A stretch of DNA of 64,000 bases, taken from Pandoraea sp. GTDB taxonomy: Bacteria; Pseudomonadota; Gammaproteobacteria; Burkholderiales; Burkholderiaceae. The stretch covers positions 248,001 to 312,000 of the forward strand of contig NZ_SCSK01000035.1 in NCBI RefSeq assembly GCF_004297875.1, given 5' to 3'. Position 1 is the first letter of the stretch; each line of letters begins with the position of its first letter. A program made the translations under genes and the position numbers. The notes beneath the pieces are model-generated. The model did not search any database and was not told the origin of the DNA. It saw only the letters and a program-made list of their open reading frames with translations. Positions 43,301 through 51,576 of the stretch are shown in pieces.

Positions 43301-45946
43301 TTCCGTGAGCGGCTTGCCATAAATGTCCACCGGCACCGCGTGCCGGCCGTCCAGCGTGCTCTGCGCGCTGAAGTTCACCAGCCCGCCGGCCGGGATCTGG
43401 TATTTCCCGGCGCTCAGCGCCTGGGCAATCTGCTGCTCGCTCATCGCCTTGCCCTGGTTGTCCGTAGGCGGGGCCACGTGCGCGTACTGCCCGGTGGCCA
43501 GCAGTTTGGCCAACTGCTGCGGCGTGAGCAACTGCGCCTGGCCGCTCAGCGGTAGCGCATATTGCCCATTGACGATCAGCTGCGCCCACGCTTCATTGGA
43601 GACCGGCTTGCCCCCGCTTTGCGGCGCCGCATACCCGGCCTGCCTGAGCCACTGCGCGGCCATCAGCGGCGATTGCGCCTGCGCCGGCTGTCCGTTGGCG
43701 CCCGGCACGGTCGGCATCGCGATCGTGTCCGGCGCCATGTTCAGCCCCGCCGCGATGAAGTTGTCCAGCTGGGTCGTGTCGCCGAACTGCGACGCCCCGG
43801 TGCCGTAGTGTTGCCCGATGTCGTTGAAGTACGCTTGCAGCGTGGCCGGCGCGGCCTGCAGGAAACTCTGGTAGCTTTGCTGCGCATATTGCGCATTCTG
43901 CTTGCCGGCGGCTTCCTGTGCGCCCAGCTGGTACGCCTGGGTGAAGTTGTTCGCCGGCACATTCTTGGCGTTGTAGATTTGCGCGTTCAGCGCATCCGAC
44001 AGATCCGTGCCATACCCGCCGCTCATCGCGTCGCGCACGCTCTGGAACAGCATCATCCCGCTGCCCGCGCTGCCCTGGATGACATAGATCAGGGTGCCGG
44101 ACTTGCCTGTCGCCGTGGTGTTGCCCGCATCGAGCAGCCATGCCGCCATTTTATTGGCCTCGGCGTGACTCGGGTCTTGCTGGTCGGCCACTTGCACCGC
44201 CTGGCTCAAGCCTTTGTAGATGTCCTCGCCGCGCATGGCATCCGGCATGCCGCTGTTGGACTCGAACCACTGGCCGTTGAAGTTCTGCCGCAGCGTTTGC
44301 AGCGCCAGCGCCGCAAACTGCGGCGGCGCGTTTTTGGTGACCTGCTGCAGCCACACCCCGACCTTGTCCGCGTTCATCGTCGCGTCGTTTTTTTGCGCCG
44401 GCGTGGCGTTCTGCCCAGGGCTTTGAATCAGCGCCGCGTATTGGCTCTGGATGTAGCTCGCGCTGAATTTGGGCGCCCCGATGTTTTGCCACAGCGCGTC
44501 GGCTTCGCCCGGCAGCAGCGCCTGGCTCATGTTGGTGGCCAGGACTTGCAGCGCCTTCTGGTCGTTGGCTGTGCTGCGCGCGCCGCTGGTCAGCGCGTTC
44601 ACCTGTGCCTTGACGCTGTCGTAGCGCACCGCTTCGCCCGCCCCCAGGATGAGGCCAATCTGCTGCTGCGTGTCCGGGCTCGCGTGCGCCATCGCGTATT
44701 GCAGGTATTGCTGGTTGTGCAGTTCCGTCTGGTCGGTAGCGCTCAGACTCGGGTCGTCGGGGTTGACCGCCGTGGCGTTGACCCCCGTCATTTTGTAGAT
44801 CGCGTATTCCAGCGGGTCGCTCTGCGCCAGGTTTTTTTCCCAGGGGTTGCTGATTTGGCTGGGATCGATCCGCACCCCACTCATCTGGATTTGCGCCACA
44901 GCGATCGGGTTGGTCTGGGCCAACTGCTGTTCGGCCGGGCTGAGCATCGGATCGCTCGGGTCGAGCGTCGCCACGTAGTGCTGCAGGGTTTGCCTGGCCG
45001 AGACGACGCCGATTTGCCCGGCCAAGACCAGCGGCGGGGCATTGTCGCCTTGCGAATAGATTTCGCCGTTGTGCGCCTGGCCGACGGCTTGCTCGGCTTG
45101 TGTCTGTTCGTCGGGCGTCACGCTGTTACCGGCCAGGTCATCGCCCGCTTGCACGCGCGCGTATTCCCTCTTGGCTTCGGCAAGCGCCGAGTTCACGTCG
45201 CCCTCGTCGGCTCGACGCGCGCCGAGCGGCTCCTTGGCCAGTGCCGCCAGTGCCGCCTGCGCGTTGTCTAGATGCAGTTTGGCCGCGGCCAGCGCGACTT
45301 CGTGAGCCAGCGCCTGGTTCATGGCCGCGCTGGCCACGCTCATTTGTGCGGGAGTGGCCCCGGGGCTGTTGCCCACGACCTCCACCCGGAATGCCGCTTC
45401 GCTGGTCGCGCGCGACGCCGCGCTTTGGCTCTGGACCTGCGTGAGCGAATCGTCCACCACAGCGTCCAGGGTCGGGTCGTCCTTGCCGGTTGCCTTGATT
45501 TGCTTGGCTTGCGCGGCGATTGCCGCGTTCACGCTGCTCGTGTCGCCCGGGTCCCTCGCCGCATCCGCGGCCAGCCTCAGTTCGTTGGACACCGAGCGCT
45601 GCACCGCCGACCAGTCCGCATTGAATTTCTGGCCCGTCGGGTCGTTTTGCAGGAACGCACTGAATTGCGCGTCGGTCATCCCGTTCGGATATTGCTTCTG
45701 CAGCGCAGTCTGCACCGCCTTCGTATCGGCCTGGGCGATCGCCAGACGCCGCGCAGTCTCCGCCGCGGCGGCCAGCAGCGCCTGTTGAGTGCTCTGGCCG
45801 GGGGCGTTCACCTGGGAAGCTGGGGGCGTCGCTGGATCGCCGCCGTTGGGCGATCCGCCTGGGGTGTTGGCGTTAGCCGGCACATTCGCCCTGGTTGCAA
45901 GCGCAGATGGGTCGACGAGACTGCCGTCCACGCTCGCTATGTACAT
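37334..45946 (-). CDS. Giant protein (2,870 aa) with tandem His/Cys modules; unknown function
   Basis: Not recognised as a whole. No signal peptide. Residues 1-770: Ala/Gln-rich helical region. About 770-900: four short repeats of the type GKxxSE...QxLxxGxYxxP. About 1040-1220: hydrophobic Gly/Ala segment then YRSFDDLANLGEHG, reminiscent of DUF4781 (tentative). About 1434-1957 and 2011-2497: two tandem ~500-residue modules opening SYEIPA and closing RFSRFYPSLPIVK. Each holds QHxNP (His1809; His2348) and, 39-40 residues on, WDGKAPILFYSC (Cys1848; Cys2388). About 2770-2870: a C-terminal copy keeping the His (GAHAG, 2775) but with SDYAG in place of the SC position. A cysteine-protease-like role for the pair is inference. 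AAGGGGG precedes the ATG at 45946. It has no obvious immunity or secretion neighbour. Confidence 0.85.
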   Translation of the reverse strand: MYIASVDGSLVDPSALATRANVPANANTPGGSPNGGDPATPPASQVNAPGQSTQQALLAAAAETARRLAIAQADTKAVQTALQKQYPNGMTDAQFSAFLQNDPTGQKFNADWSAVQRSVSNELRLAADAARDPGDTSSVNAAIAAQAKQIKATGKDDPTLDAVVDDSLTQVQSQSAASRATSEAAFRVEVVGNSPGATPAQMSVASAAMNQALAHEVALAAAKLHLDNAQAALAALAKEPLGARRADEGDVNSALAEAKREYARVQAGDDLAGNSVTPDEQTQAEQAVGQAHNGEIYSQGDNAPPLVLAGQIGVVSARQTLQHYVATLDPSDPMLSPAEQQLAQTNPIAVAQIQMSGVRIDPSQISNPWEKNLAQSDPLEYAIYKMTGVNATAVNPDDPSLSATDQTELHNQQYLQYAMAHASPDTQQQIGLILGAGEAVRYDSVKAQVNALTSGARSTANDQKALQVLATNMSQALLPGEADALWQNIGAPKFSASYIQSQYAALIQSPGQNATPAQKNDATMNADKVGVWLQQVTKNAPPQFAALALQTLRQNFNGQWFESNSGMPDAMRGEDIYKGLSQAVQVADQQDPSHAEANKMAAWLLDAGNTTATGKSGTLIYVIQGSAGSGMMLFQSVRDAMSGGYGTDLSDALNAQIYNAKNVPANNFTQAYQLGAQEAAGKQNAQYAQQSYQSFLQAAPATLQAYFNDIGQHYGTGASQFGDTTQLDNFIAAGLNMAPDTIAMPTVPGANGQPAQAQSPLMAAQWLRQAGYAAPQSGGKPVSNEAWAQLIVNGQYALPLSGQAQLLTPQQLAKLLATGQYAHVAPPTDNQGKAMSEQQIAQALSAGKYQIPAGGLVNFSAQSTLDGRHAVPVDIYGKPLTEGALLHQISIGTYQGENLYAHNPKLQQIVNPIAKELQTTAGVSLPGQSSAGGTGAVLTVSLIPTFYASNGVGASPSALFSAKDRDGHTKLIDDRGWRYDNLNDYQHSNALAGGKLYVPTWLKNGNAAPGSDIELASYSPGSSAGASGNASASYAEVASHKTSFGQEVESAMDGIATVATVAAGVGLMFTGVGSVAGASLLGVMAAGMGWGAYRSFDDLANLGEHGQAINPFAGGKATQDWMTGTVSLVAMGASGLAFKGARVAALANGMEQAGADPAAVDAVRASARSWEGAARLTNLPAMAGGGYMSLKQGASLVQNWSALSSGQKWWQAAQMAMNLVPFAVDKTIVSQRNALAASNPNAAMVPAVGAPGEAFTPRGSGEITQAAAMGVAGNVIARLENQTGQNQSGQGQQSEQGQDAVAGIGGRDGAHGNQGGLHSFVKPNALNLQDALLTLPPGKRAAGGGQGGVPAAYDLNPSVPVTPEDGWRQGLMDLANPLHSGVLDQYPSPTTLQAIAGINPAELHPALRSVGVSDETARALTAQVSSIAAPPPGSYEIPAATRSNPLELATVMSLVLRTHGRIDGATYVVYSNDLDPAQRGLNSSNASQTATQADKLLEEIDLASRNALPPTRYGSLADARMVANASPSYGVAMVDGSAVGQNGQVLPQDVIATVGPGGLSPGPKQIGINTGYVKPIRFSYPFAGRASAPPPVEIDPATGGWLVPGEVRQNAPLMNEFVTGLLNSGGRLAGTHYALFSPKGRIDPAHAIGDQADEVEHFGNLDALARAIDTSPQQGSSGGQGDANNNRYRPRLAAIVDDSGRMVATLYRDPVRNRWLAGFLGDYSANVSVAYPDNFEAGKPLIRGNGIDAINALTGDGPTQLASYPRRGADLSVVSSANTDPQNRVPGSDESGNASLLPAPPGYFIVEQHSNPIGFVNRSDAVLIPEAEAALIIGAGWDGKAPILFYSCAPSTQIDPGGDQLIPTPVIQRVTDALQRLYPLMRGKPVDAGFHTIAANSLVDIDTVSSANVAPYATEVHVASQEAWQNSPAVATWLSQRQVSIIDTGDLRFSRFYPSLPIVKADEPGAGLTDPPGGAIAVPMSLGPSSGDAHVPTQPPARNQPAEWPVAPPMRSYEIPAETRANPVALAKVISAVLRSYGRIEGVTYGVFAPDAQDPAQHGLSSSYGSLGEARWIANESHGVAIVDSSAVGVDGVVPPQSVIATIRPGGLPLTPDQIDVNPRCAMPIRFAYPFEGRAGTKPAVEIDAATGGWLVPDDVRQNGAVMDELITGLLNSGGRLAGTHYALDDPAGDTEHVDELDALARTIDASRQPGASGGQYGANNIGNQSNPTVAVVDGSGQTVASAYRDTAGNRWVARFMDDYEGNVSVAYPGNFEAGKPLIRGNDIDAINASAGGGRTQLASYPRREPDLPVYVTLDTFLENWMVGRDRSGNPNPLLLPAPPGYFVVSQHANPNEFFYHDPAQTLTPEDEAALIIGAGWDGKAPILFYSCGPGAQTDEGGGQMILAPVIQRVTDALQQLYPLMRGKPVDAGFHTIAANSPVIYYLLQDEGGYSVDVRVAPREEWQNGAELASWREQQYSIIDTGDLRFSRFYPSLPIVKDGDTRAAGSATGTQAAVSALDPVRMKNALLDAGVSEDTALALAAQLKPAAHGSDVGSLVRPVNVSTADTPGWAMPFGPQEHADLGLEYGRSEESWLTAYPGADDVAGLYVAVDHREGARSDNWARATDILSFYRGDLPKGTGSRLLVSLLDHFNLAPAPGGRIVVDGVTNQLTEDAFANGTDPAQTPLAISLTRALGAWGLDVEQFRFETDKYGSLSLVAQLRNAGTPGMLPLRVEVPWRDAPLSSPNLSYLPSWIPARLPVPGGPDAYYTVQALGAHAGTVFDQNGDELSPDRLAHDINLDGGSLRRLPVLLASDYAGFGGPQAYAQQLADILGSEVLAPDFALSLGEDQTVNMTGDGSWYRFTPAPNTQVV
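38445..41645 (-). repeat. Tandem duplication of a ~1.5-kb coding module within the giant gene
   Basis: Module A (about 40065-41645) and module B (about 38445-39917) share long stretches at both protein and DNA level, with corresponding points about 1.6-1.73 kb apart. Within each module two sub-segments also resemble each other (GRIEGVTYGVF against GRLAGTHYALF), suggesting an older internal duplication. Confidence 0.85.
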
Positions 45947-46489
45947 GTTCCATCCCCCTTGAAATGACGCCGGCCACGCAGTATCACTTGGCCGCCCGCG
46001 AGCCACGGAACGGCCGGGAATACGTCTGACGTCTGGAATCGGCTACGAAATCCGTAGGCGCGTCGGTTCGAGCAGCACTTGCCCCGATAGCTTCGGTGCC
46101 GAAGACGTTACAGGAGAGCAGGCTTGCGCAGACCGTCAGCGCGACCCATTTTGCGATATGGCACGGTACCGCTCAATCCAGCCATTTCGTAGTTCAAGAC
46201 GGATGCTTTTGGGAAAACTTTGCAATCCTCGGTATTTTCGTAGGAGAGGGGCTATTCGGATTGAAATACCGAGGCAATCCAATGTGGCAATAAGCTTGGC
46301 AATGCCAGTGTCCACATTGCGTGTGGTACAACTGGGTCATCGTTGACCGCCGGCTTACCCCGACATTTGAGGGCCGGAGGCAGCTCTTGGAGGATTTCGC
46401 CGCGGCGTGTTAATTGCCCGCCGGGCTAACGCCGCCGCCGCCCACTTCTGGCAGCCTCGAAAATCATCGAGCGATGACGGGTGAGTGCT
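45947..46489. other. 543-base intergenic region upstream of the giant gene
   Basis: No gene seen. It holds hairpin CTTCGG/CCGAAG at 46091-46104 and an 11-base perfect inverted repeat CCTCGGTATTT (46227-46237) with AAATACCGAGG (46264-46274), 26-base spacer. One of these could be a regulator site for the giant gene. No sigma-70 or HrpII-type promoter could be assigned with confidence. Confidence 0.4.
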
Positions 46490-48046
46490 TTACGCCACGC
46501 GCCGATCCTGTCCCCGCCAATATCGCTCCTTGACGTCCTTGCGCGATAATTTTCCGTTGCCATTCTTCGGTAATTCGGCAACAAACTCGATCGAGCGCGG
46601 CTTTTTGAAGTCGGCCAGCAGGCCCCGGCAATGTTCGATCAAGTCGACGCTGCTGGCTTTGGCACCGTCGCGCAATACGACCACGGCCTTGATCGCCTCA
46701 CCCCAGTGTTCGTCGGGCACACCGATGACGCACGCCTCGTAGATTGCCGGATGCCGATATAGCACCTGCTCGATTTCTGACGGGTAAACATTGAATCCGC
46801 CGGATATGATCATTTCCTTCTTGCGATCTACGATGTAGATGTAGCCCCGCTCATCGGTGCGCGCAAGATCGCCCGTGTGCAAACGCCCGCCCACCAGGGC
46901 GGCCGCAGTCAGTTCAGGCTCCCGCCAATAGCCGGCGAACACATCTGGACCGGCAATGACAATTTCACCGACTTCGCCATGGGGCAGCACATGACCGGCA
47001 TCGTCGACCACCAGTACCTGCGACTCGCCGAACGGCCTGCCGCACGACGATAACAGATGCTCCTGCCCGCCCTCGATGGCAAGCCGGTGGTCATCGGTGC
47101 TCAATGTCACGAGTCCGCCGGTCGTCTCGCCGGCACCATAGCCTTGCGAGAGCACCGGACCGACGTTTTGCCACGCTTCCCTGACCAGCGCTGGTGCAAT
47201 CGGCGCGCCGCCATATGACATCGTCTGTAGTGCACTTAAATCGTAAGCACCGATACGGGGATGCTTGACCAGCATGTTGATCATCGTCGGCACCAGGAAG
47301 CACGCCGTCGCGCGATGTCGTTCGAGCGAGGCAAGATAGGCGTCCGGCTCGAAGCGATCGTGCAGCAGGATCGTGCCACCCTGACTCAAGAACGGCTGAA
47401 TGAACATGCCGCTGGCGTGCGTGATGGGGCCAGCCAATGCCAGCACATCACCCGGGCGCGCGCGCATGCGTCCCATGACGACCTTGCGCAGTGAAGCCAT
47501 CCGGTTTCCCACGGTTTGCATCGCCGCCTTGAGCTTGCCGGTGGAGCCCGAGGTGAAATGCAGTACGGCAAGGTCGGTCTGCGCCATCTCGACGTCGGGG
47601 CTGGTGGATGCCCCCTGCGAAAGCAGAGTCTCGTATGCAATGAAATCCGGCGCCTCGCCGTCGATTGCGACATAGTATTCGACGCTTGGCAGCGAGGCAC
47701 GCATGGCGTCGATCGAGCCCAGGTGATGTGCGCCTGCGAGCACGATGCGCGCCTGCGCGTTGTCTATCGTCTCTTGAGTCTCGGCGGGCGACAGTCGCGC
47801 ATTCAAGGCAACCTTCACGAGCCCGGCTTTATATAGCGCACACTCGAGTTCGATCAGTTCCGGGCAGTTCCAAGCTTGCACGGCAATGCGGTCGCCCTTG
47901 ACTGCGCCAAGCCCCAGCAACGCGTTGGCGAGGCGATTCGAGCGTTCATCCAGCGCCCGGTAAGTGATCCGCCGGTCCCGGAAAATGACCGCGATATGCT
48001 CGGGCCAGTAAGTCGCACTGCGGCTGATAAAACGTCCCTGGTTCAT
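46490..48046 (-). CDS. Acyl-CoA synthetase / AMP-dependent ligase
   Basis: Activates a carboxylic acid to its CoA thioester. 518 residues with the P-loop-like motif LHFTSGSTGKLKAA, the A5 region LSQGYGAGETTGG, the A7 motif HTGDLARTDERGYIYIVDRKKEMIISGGFNVYPSEIE (in parts) and the A10 lysine region KNGNGKLSRKDV. GGAG precedes the ATG at 48046, preferred over 48064. With the neighbouring LysR regulator, dehydrogenase, MFS importer and porin it forms a catabolic cluster for an unidentified acid. Confidence 0.92.
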   Translation of the reverse strand: MNQGRFISRSATYWPEHIAVIFRDRRITYRALDERSNRLANALLGLGAVKGDRIAVQAWNCPELIELECALYKAGLVKVALNARLSPAETQETIDNAQARIVLAGAHHLGSIDAMRASLPSVEYYVAIDGEAPDFIAYETLLSQGASTSPDVEMAQTDLAVLHFTSGSTGKLKAAMQTVGNRMASLRKVVMGRMRARPGDVLALAGPITHASGMFIQPFLSQGGTILLHDRFEPDAYLASLERHRATACFLVPTMINMLVKHPRIGAYDLSALQTMSYGGAPIAPALVREAWQNVGPVLSQGYGAGETTGGLVTLSTDDHRLAIEGGQEHLLSSCGRPFGESQVLVVDDAGHVLPHGEVGEIVIAGPDVFAGYWREPELTAAALVGGRLHTGDLARTDERGYIYIVDRKKEMIISGGFNVYPSEIEQVLYRHPAIYEACVIGVPDEHWGEAIKAVVVLRDGAKASSVDLIEHCRGLLADFKKPRSIEFVAELPKNGNGKLSRKDVKERYWRGQDRRVA

Positions 48047-48153
48047 CAAAAGCTCCATTGGCATCGGTTTTGGTAGCGATTGATGTTAGGCGGGCGAGCG
48101 CCGCAAGCCGATGCGCCAACACGCCAAGACGATAACCCGGCGGAATGACCCCG

Positions 48154-49050
48154 CTACGGCTGGTTTGGCACGGCCTCTTTGAGCAGTTCGATGAAGCGCT
48201 GAGCCAGCGGCGACAGGTAGGCGCCTTTGCGAGTCGCGACACCGATGGTGCGCGGCCACATGCCCTCGCCCAATGGCAAAGCGCGCAGGCCATGACCACT
48301 GCGCGACAGGGTCAGGTCGCCGGTGATGCCGAGTAGATCGGAGCGCAACAGCACGCTCATGAGCGACCCGATGGTGGAATTGGTTTCGATCACCAGCCTC
48401 GGCGGCGGCAGCCCGGCATCGGCGAAACGCGCCTCGAGTCGCTGGCGGGCCGACACGTGACTGCCTGGCAGCAGCCAGCCAGCCTGTGCCAAGTGCACCA
48501 GGCGCAGGCGCGGCACTGAGAACAAGGGATGATCCTCTCGCGCGACGATGTGCATAGGGTCGTCGAACAGAGGTTGTTGCTCGAGGTCCTCGGCGTCGTG
48601 TTCAGTCAAGGCGCCGATGCACAAATCCAGATCGCCAAGACGCAGCGCGGCCCGCAACTTGTCATTCAAGCCGCTCATCACGCTCAAACGGGCGGCTGGG
48701 CGCAGGCGCAGCAATTCGGCGCAGGCGTCGCCAAAGAAGGTTTCAGCATAGTTGGGTGGCACACCGACGCGAACCAGGCCTATCTTGCCCAGACTCAGAT
48801 CGCTGGCTTCCTTGATCGCATCGTCCAGATGCGTGCGCACGTGCTGCGCGCGCATGAAGAACGCCTGGCCGGCCGACGTCAGCGTCATGCCCTTGGCGGT
48901 ACGGTCGAACAACTGCAAACCCAGTTCACGCTCCAGTCGCTGGATGCCCTTGGTCAGCGCCGGTTGCGTCTGGCCGACACGCTCCGCGGCACGGCCAACG
49001 TGGCCGGCTTCGGAGACCGCCAAAAAATAGTTCAGATCTTCCAGGCGCAT
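48154..49050 (-). CDS. LysR-family transcriptional regulator
   Basis: A 298-residue LysR regulator. The N-terminal winged helix-turn-helix reads LNYFLAVSEAGHVGRAAERVG then QPALTKGIQRLERELGLQLF. The effector-binding domain follows from about residue 90. It is divergent from the acyl-CoA dehydrogenase gene (98-base gap) and upstream of the acyl-CoA ligase on its own strand, the usual position for the activator of such a cluster. Confidence 0.92.
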   Translation of the reverse strand: MRLEDLNYFLAVSEAGHVGRAAERVGQTQPALTKGIQRLERELGLQLFDRTAKGMTLTSAGQAFFMRAQHVRTHLDDAIKEASDLSLGKIGLVRVGVPPNYAETFFGDACAELLRLRPAARLSVMSGLNDKLRAALRLGDLDLCIGALTEHDAEDLEQQPLFDDPMHIVAREDHPLFSVPRLRLVHLAQAGWLLPGSHVSARQRLEARFADAGLPPPRLVIETNSTIGSLMSVLLRSDLLGITGDLTLSRSGHGLRALPLGEGMWPRTIGVATRKGAYLSPLAQRFIELLKEAVPNQP

Positions 49051-49148
49051 TTCATTCCGCCGCGTTATTGAAAAGTCTTTGCAGATAATCCTTCGTCACA
49101 TCCGAACTGTCAACATGGGGTTCCGACGTTCTCTTCAGGTTTGCCCTC

Positions 49149-50309
49149 ATGGCCTATGAAATCAGTCCCCGTTTGCAAGCGCTACGTGAACGCTTGGCTA
49201 CGTATCTCAATGACGAGTTGATCCCTCTCGAACGATCTGCCAATTATGGTTACGAAGACATCTTCCCAAGGGAGGTCGTTCGCGCCGTCTGGCAGCGTTC
49301 ACGCGCGCTGGGGCTCTACGGACTGCAACTCCCGCCCGAATTGGGCGGCGCAGGCCTGCCTGTGAGCGAGTTGTGCGTGCTCAAGGACGACGCGGCGGCG
49401 TCCGGCGCCATTCTTTTCCCGCACGTGCTGGGCGACTGGGGCGGTCCGTCGCGCATCGGCAACCTGGTCAAGTATGCGACGCCGTATCAGGCCGAGCGCT
49501 ACATTCTGCCGGTCGTGCGCGGCGAGAAAGGTGCGTGCTTCGCGATGACCGAACCGGCCTCCGGGTCGGATGCCGCCAGCATTCAGACGCGTGCCGTGCG
49601 CGATGGCGATGCTTTCATCGTGAGCGGTCGCAAGCATTACATCAGCGCATCGGCTTTTGCCGATTTCGCGGTAACGATCTGCGTGACGACACCGGGGTGC
49701 GGGACCGACGGCATCTCGGCGCTACTGATCGATCTCGATCAGCCAGGCGTGACGCTGAGCTACGACTGCGTGCCGATGACGGGCCAGCATGTCGACGCGG
49801 ACATCACGTTCGACAACGTTCGGGTGCCAGCGGCAAACCTGATCGGTGCTGAAGGTCGGGGCTTCAAGATCGCCATGGACCGCATCAGCGTTAACCGCTT
49901 GCTGCACTGCCCGACCATGATCGGGCTGGCTCGCCAGGCGTACCGCATGGCGCTCGACTATGCCCACAAGCGCCAGCAATTTGGCGGACCGATCAGCCGC
50001 TTTCAGGCAATCCAACACATGCTGGCTGATATGGCCACGAGCCTGTATGCCTGCGAAAGCATGGTGACTGCCGCGGCGCGCGCGGTCGATGCAGGCCAGG
50101 ACGTACGTGTCGAGGCGTCGATGTGCAAGCTCTTCGTCTCTGAGAAATGCTTCGAGATTGCCGACAAGGCGATGCAGATTCACGGCAACGTGGGCGTGAC
50201 CAGGAACCATCCCGTCGAATTCATCTTTCGCCGACTCCGGCTCTACCGGATCGTCACCGGCACCAGCGAGATTCAACGCAATACCATCGCCAAGGCGATT
50301 CTGAACTGA
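49149..50309 (+). CDS. Acyl-CoA dehydrogenase
   Basis: A 386-residue flavin-dependent acyl-CoA dehydrogenase. Motifs in order: CFAMTEPASGSDAASIQTRA (flavin/substrate loop), GRKHYISASAFADF, then QFGGPISRFQAIQHMLADMA and MQIHGNVGVTRNHPVEFIFRRLRLYRIVTGTSEIQ (in parts) with its C-terminal FAD contacts. It acts after the ligase on the CoA ester imported by this cluster. The MFS gene starts 37 bases later. Confidence 0.93.
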   Translation: MAYEISPRLQALRERLATYLNDELIPLERSANYGYEDIFPREVVRAVWQRSRALGLYGLQLPPELGGAGLPVSELCVLKDDAAASGAILFPHVLGDWGGPSRIGNLVKYATPYQAERYILPVVRGEKGACFAMTEPASGSDAASIQTRAVRDGDAFIVSGRKHYISASAFADFAVTICVTTPGCGTDGISALLIDLDQPGVTLSYDCVPMTGQHVDADITFDNVRVPAANLIGAEGRGFKIAMDRISVNRLLHCPTMIGLARQAYRMALDYAHKRQQFGGPISRFQAIQHMLADMATSLYACESMVTAAARAVDAGQDVRVEASMCKLFVSEKCFEIADKAMQIHGNVGVTRNHPVEFIFRRLRLYRIVTGTSEIQRNTIAKAILN

Positions 50310-50346
50310 AGCCGGCACATAATAAGCAAATCACGGAGACAAGCAG

Positions 50347-51576
50347 ATGCAAGCCCTATTGAAGCACTACAAGATCATCACCATTCTGTTTCTCGGGTGG
50401 TTTTTAAGCTACGTCGATCGCTTCTTGATCAACATCGCCTTGCCTTTCATAGGCAAGGACTACCATCTGAGCGCGGCCTCCCAGGGATTGATGTTAAGCG
50501 TCTTCTTCGCCGGCTACGCACTCGTACAGATCCCCGGCGGCTGGCTTTCCGATCGTATAGGTTCGCGCAAGGTAATGGTGTTCTCGGTATTGATGTTGTC
50601 GGTCTTTACCGCGCTGACCGGTCTGGCGTGGTCGGTCACGTCGCTACTGGTGATCCGCTTTTTGTTCGGCATGGCTGAAGGCGGCTTTCCGACGGCCAGC
50701 TTCAGAGCGCTGTCGGAATATTTCCCAGCCACCGATCGATCCAAAATTCAGTCGGTTCTGTTATCGTCCAATCCCTTGGCGCTGGTGATCGCCCCCCTGG
50801 TGGCAGCACCACTGATTTACTGGCTGGATTGGCGACGGATGTTCATGATCGTGTCTGCCATGGGTATTCTTGCCACTGTGCTCTACGCACGCGGACTCGG
50901 CCGCCCCACGCAGTCGTCTTCAGCCGCGCAAGCACCTGGGCGGCACGGACCATTGATCAGCGTGCTTCGCGATCCGGTGGTGTGGAAAATCTGTGTCGTC
51001 AATTTCGGATTGAACGTGCTCATCTGGGGCTTCCTGTCGTGGTTGCCGTCGTATTTGTTGCGGGTCCGGCATCTGGATCTGCTGCATGTCGGTGTGCTCT
51101 CGTCGTTGCCTGGCATTGCAGGCATCGCAGGCATGTTGATCGGAGGGTGGCTGGCGGACTCGTACTTCGCCTACCGCGAAAAGTATCTCCTGATGATTAC
51201 CGTGGGCCTGGCCGCACTGTGTTTGCTGGCCATGATCAATGCCTCATCGCTCTCCGCGGTGATCGTTTGCCAACTGATCATCGCCTTCTCTCTGAAGGTC
51301 GCCTTTATCGCCATCTGGTCGATGCCGCTTAAGTTCGAGAATACCAATGCAACAGGATCCACGGCTGGCGTGATCAACATGGGCAGCCAACTGGCAGGGG
51401 TTGTTTCGCCTGCCGTCATGGGATTTCTGATTTCCGCCTACGGCGGGTCATATACCGGCGCGTTCGTCTTCCTTATCGCTTGCGCGGTGCTGTGCATCGT
51501 CATTTCTATGACGATGCGCGTCGCATCACAGCGAAACTACCCGGCCTCCATCGAGCAGCAGACCCAGCCGCATTGA
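50347..51576 (+). CDS. MFS transporter, anion:cation symporter-like
   Basis: A 12-helix permease of 409 residues. It opens FLGWFLSYVDRFLINIALPFI and has the MFS signature GGWLSDRIGSRKVMV between helices 2 and 3, then FGMAEGGFPTASFRALSEYFP, typical of the ACS (phthalate/hexuronate/tartrate) group that imports organic acids. It follows the acyl-CoA dehydrogenase on the same strand. Its stop codon is the first three bases of a large hairpin. Confidence 0.9.
   Translation: MQALLKHYKIITILFLGWFLSYVDRFLINIALPFIGKDYHLSAASQGLMLSVFFAGYALVQIPGGWLSDRIGSRKVMVFSVLMLSVFTALTGLAWSVTSLLVIRFLFGMAEGGFPTASFRALSEYFPATDRSKIQSVLLSSNPLALVIAPLVAAPLIYWLDWRRMFMIVSAMGILATVLYARGLGRPTQSSSAAQAPGRHGPLISVLRDPVVWKICVVNFGLNVLIWGFLSWLPSYLLRVRHLDLLHVGVLSSLPGIAGIAGMLIGGWLADSYFAYREKYLLMITVGLAALCLLAMINASSLSAVIVCQLIIAFSLKVAFIAIWSMPLKFENTNATGSTAGVINMGSQLAGVVSPAVMGFLISAYGGSYTGAFVFLIACAVLCIVISMTMRVASQRNYPASIEQQTQPH

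Noticed and set aside
43562..45271. 569-codon plus-strand frame antisense to the giant gene
   Set aside because: It is Arg/His/Gln-rich shadow sequence; the minus frame has repeats, a ribosome site and conserved modules.
36956..46006. tRNA-Arg as the attachment site of an island carrying the giant gene
   Set aside because: The giant gene lies on the 5' side of the tRNA, no integrase is present and no copy of the tRNA 3' end was found downstream.
45947..46300. HrpII/PIP box (TTCG-N16-TTCG) marking a type III effector
   Set aside because: TTCG/CGAA tetramers occur, but no pair has the required spacing on the minus strand.
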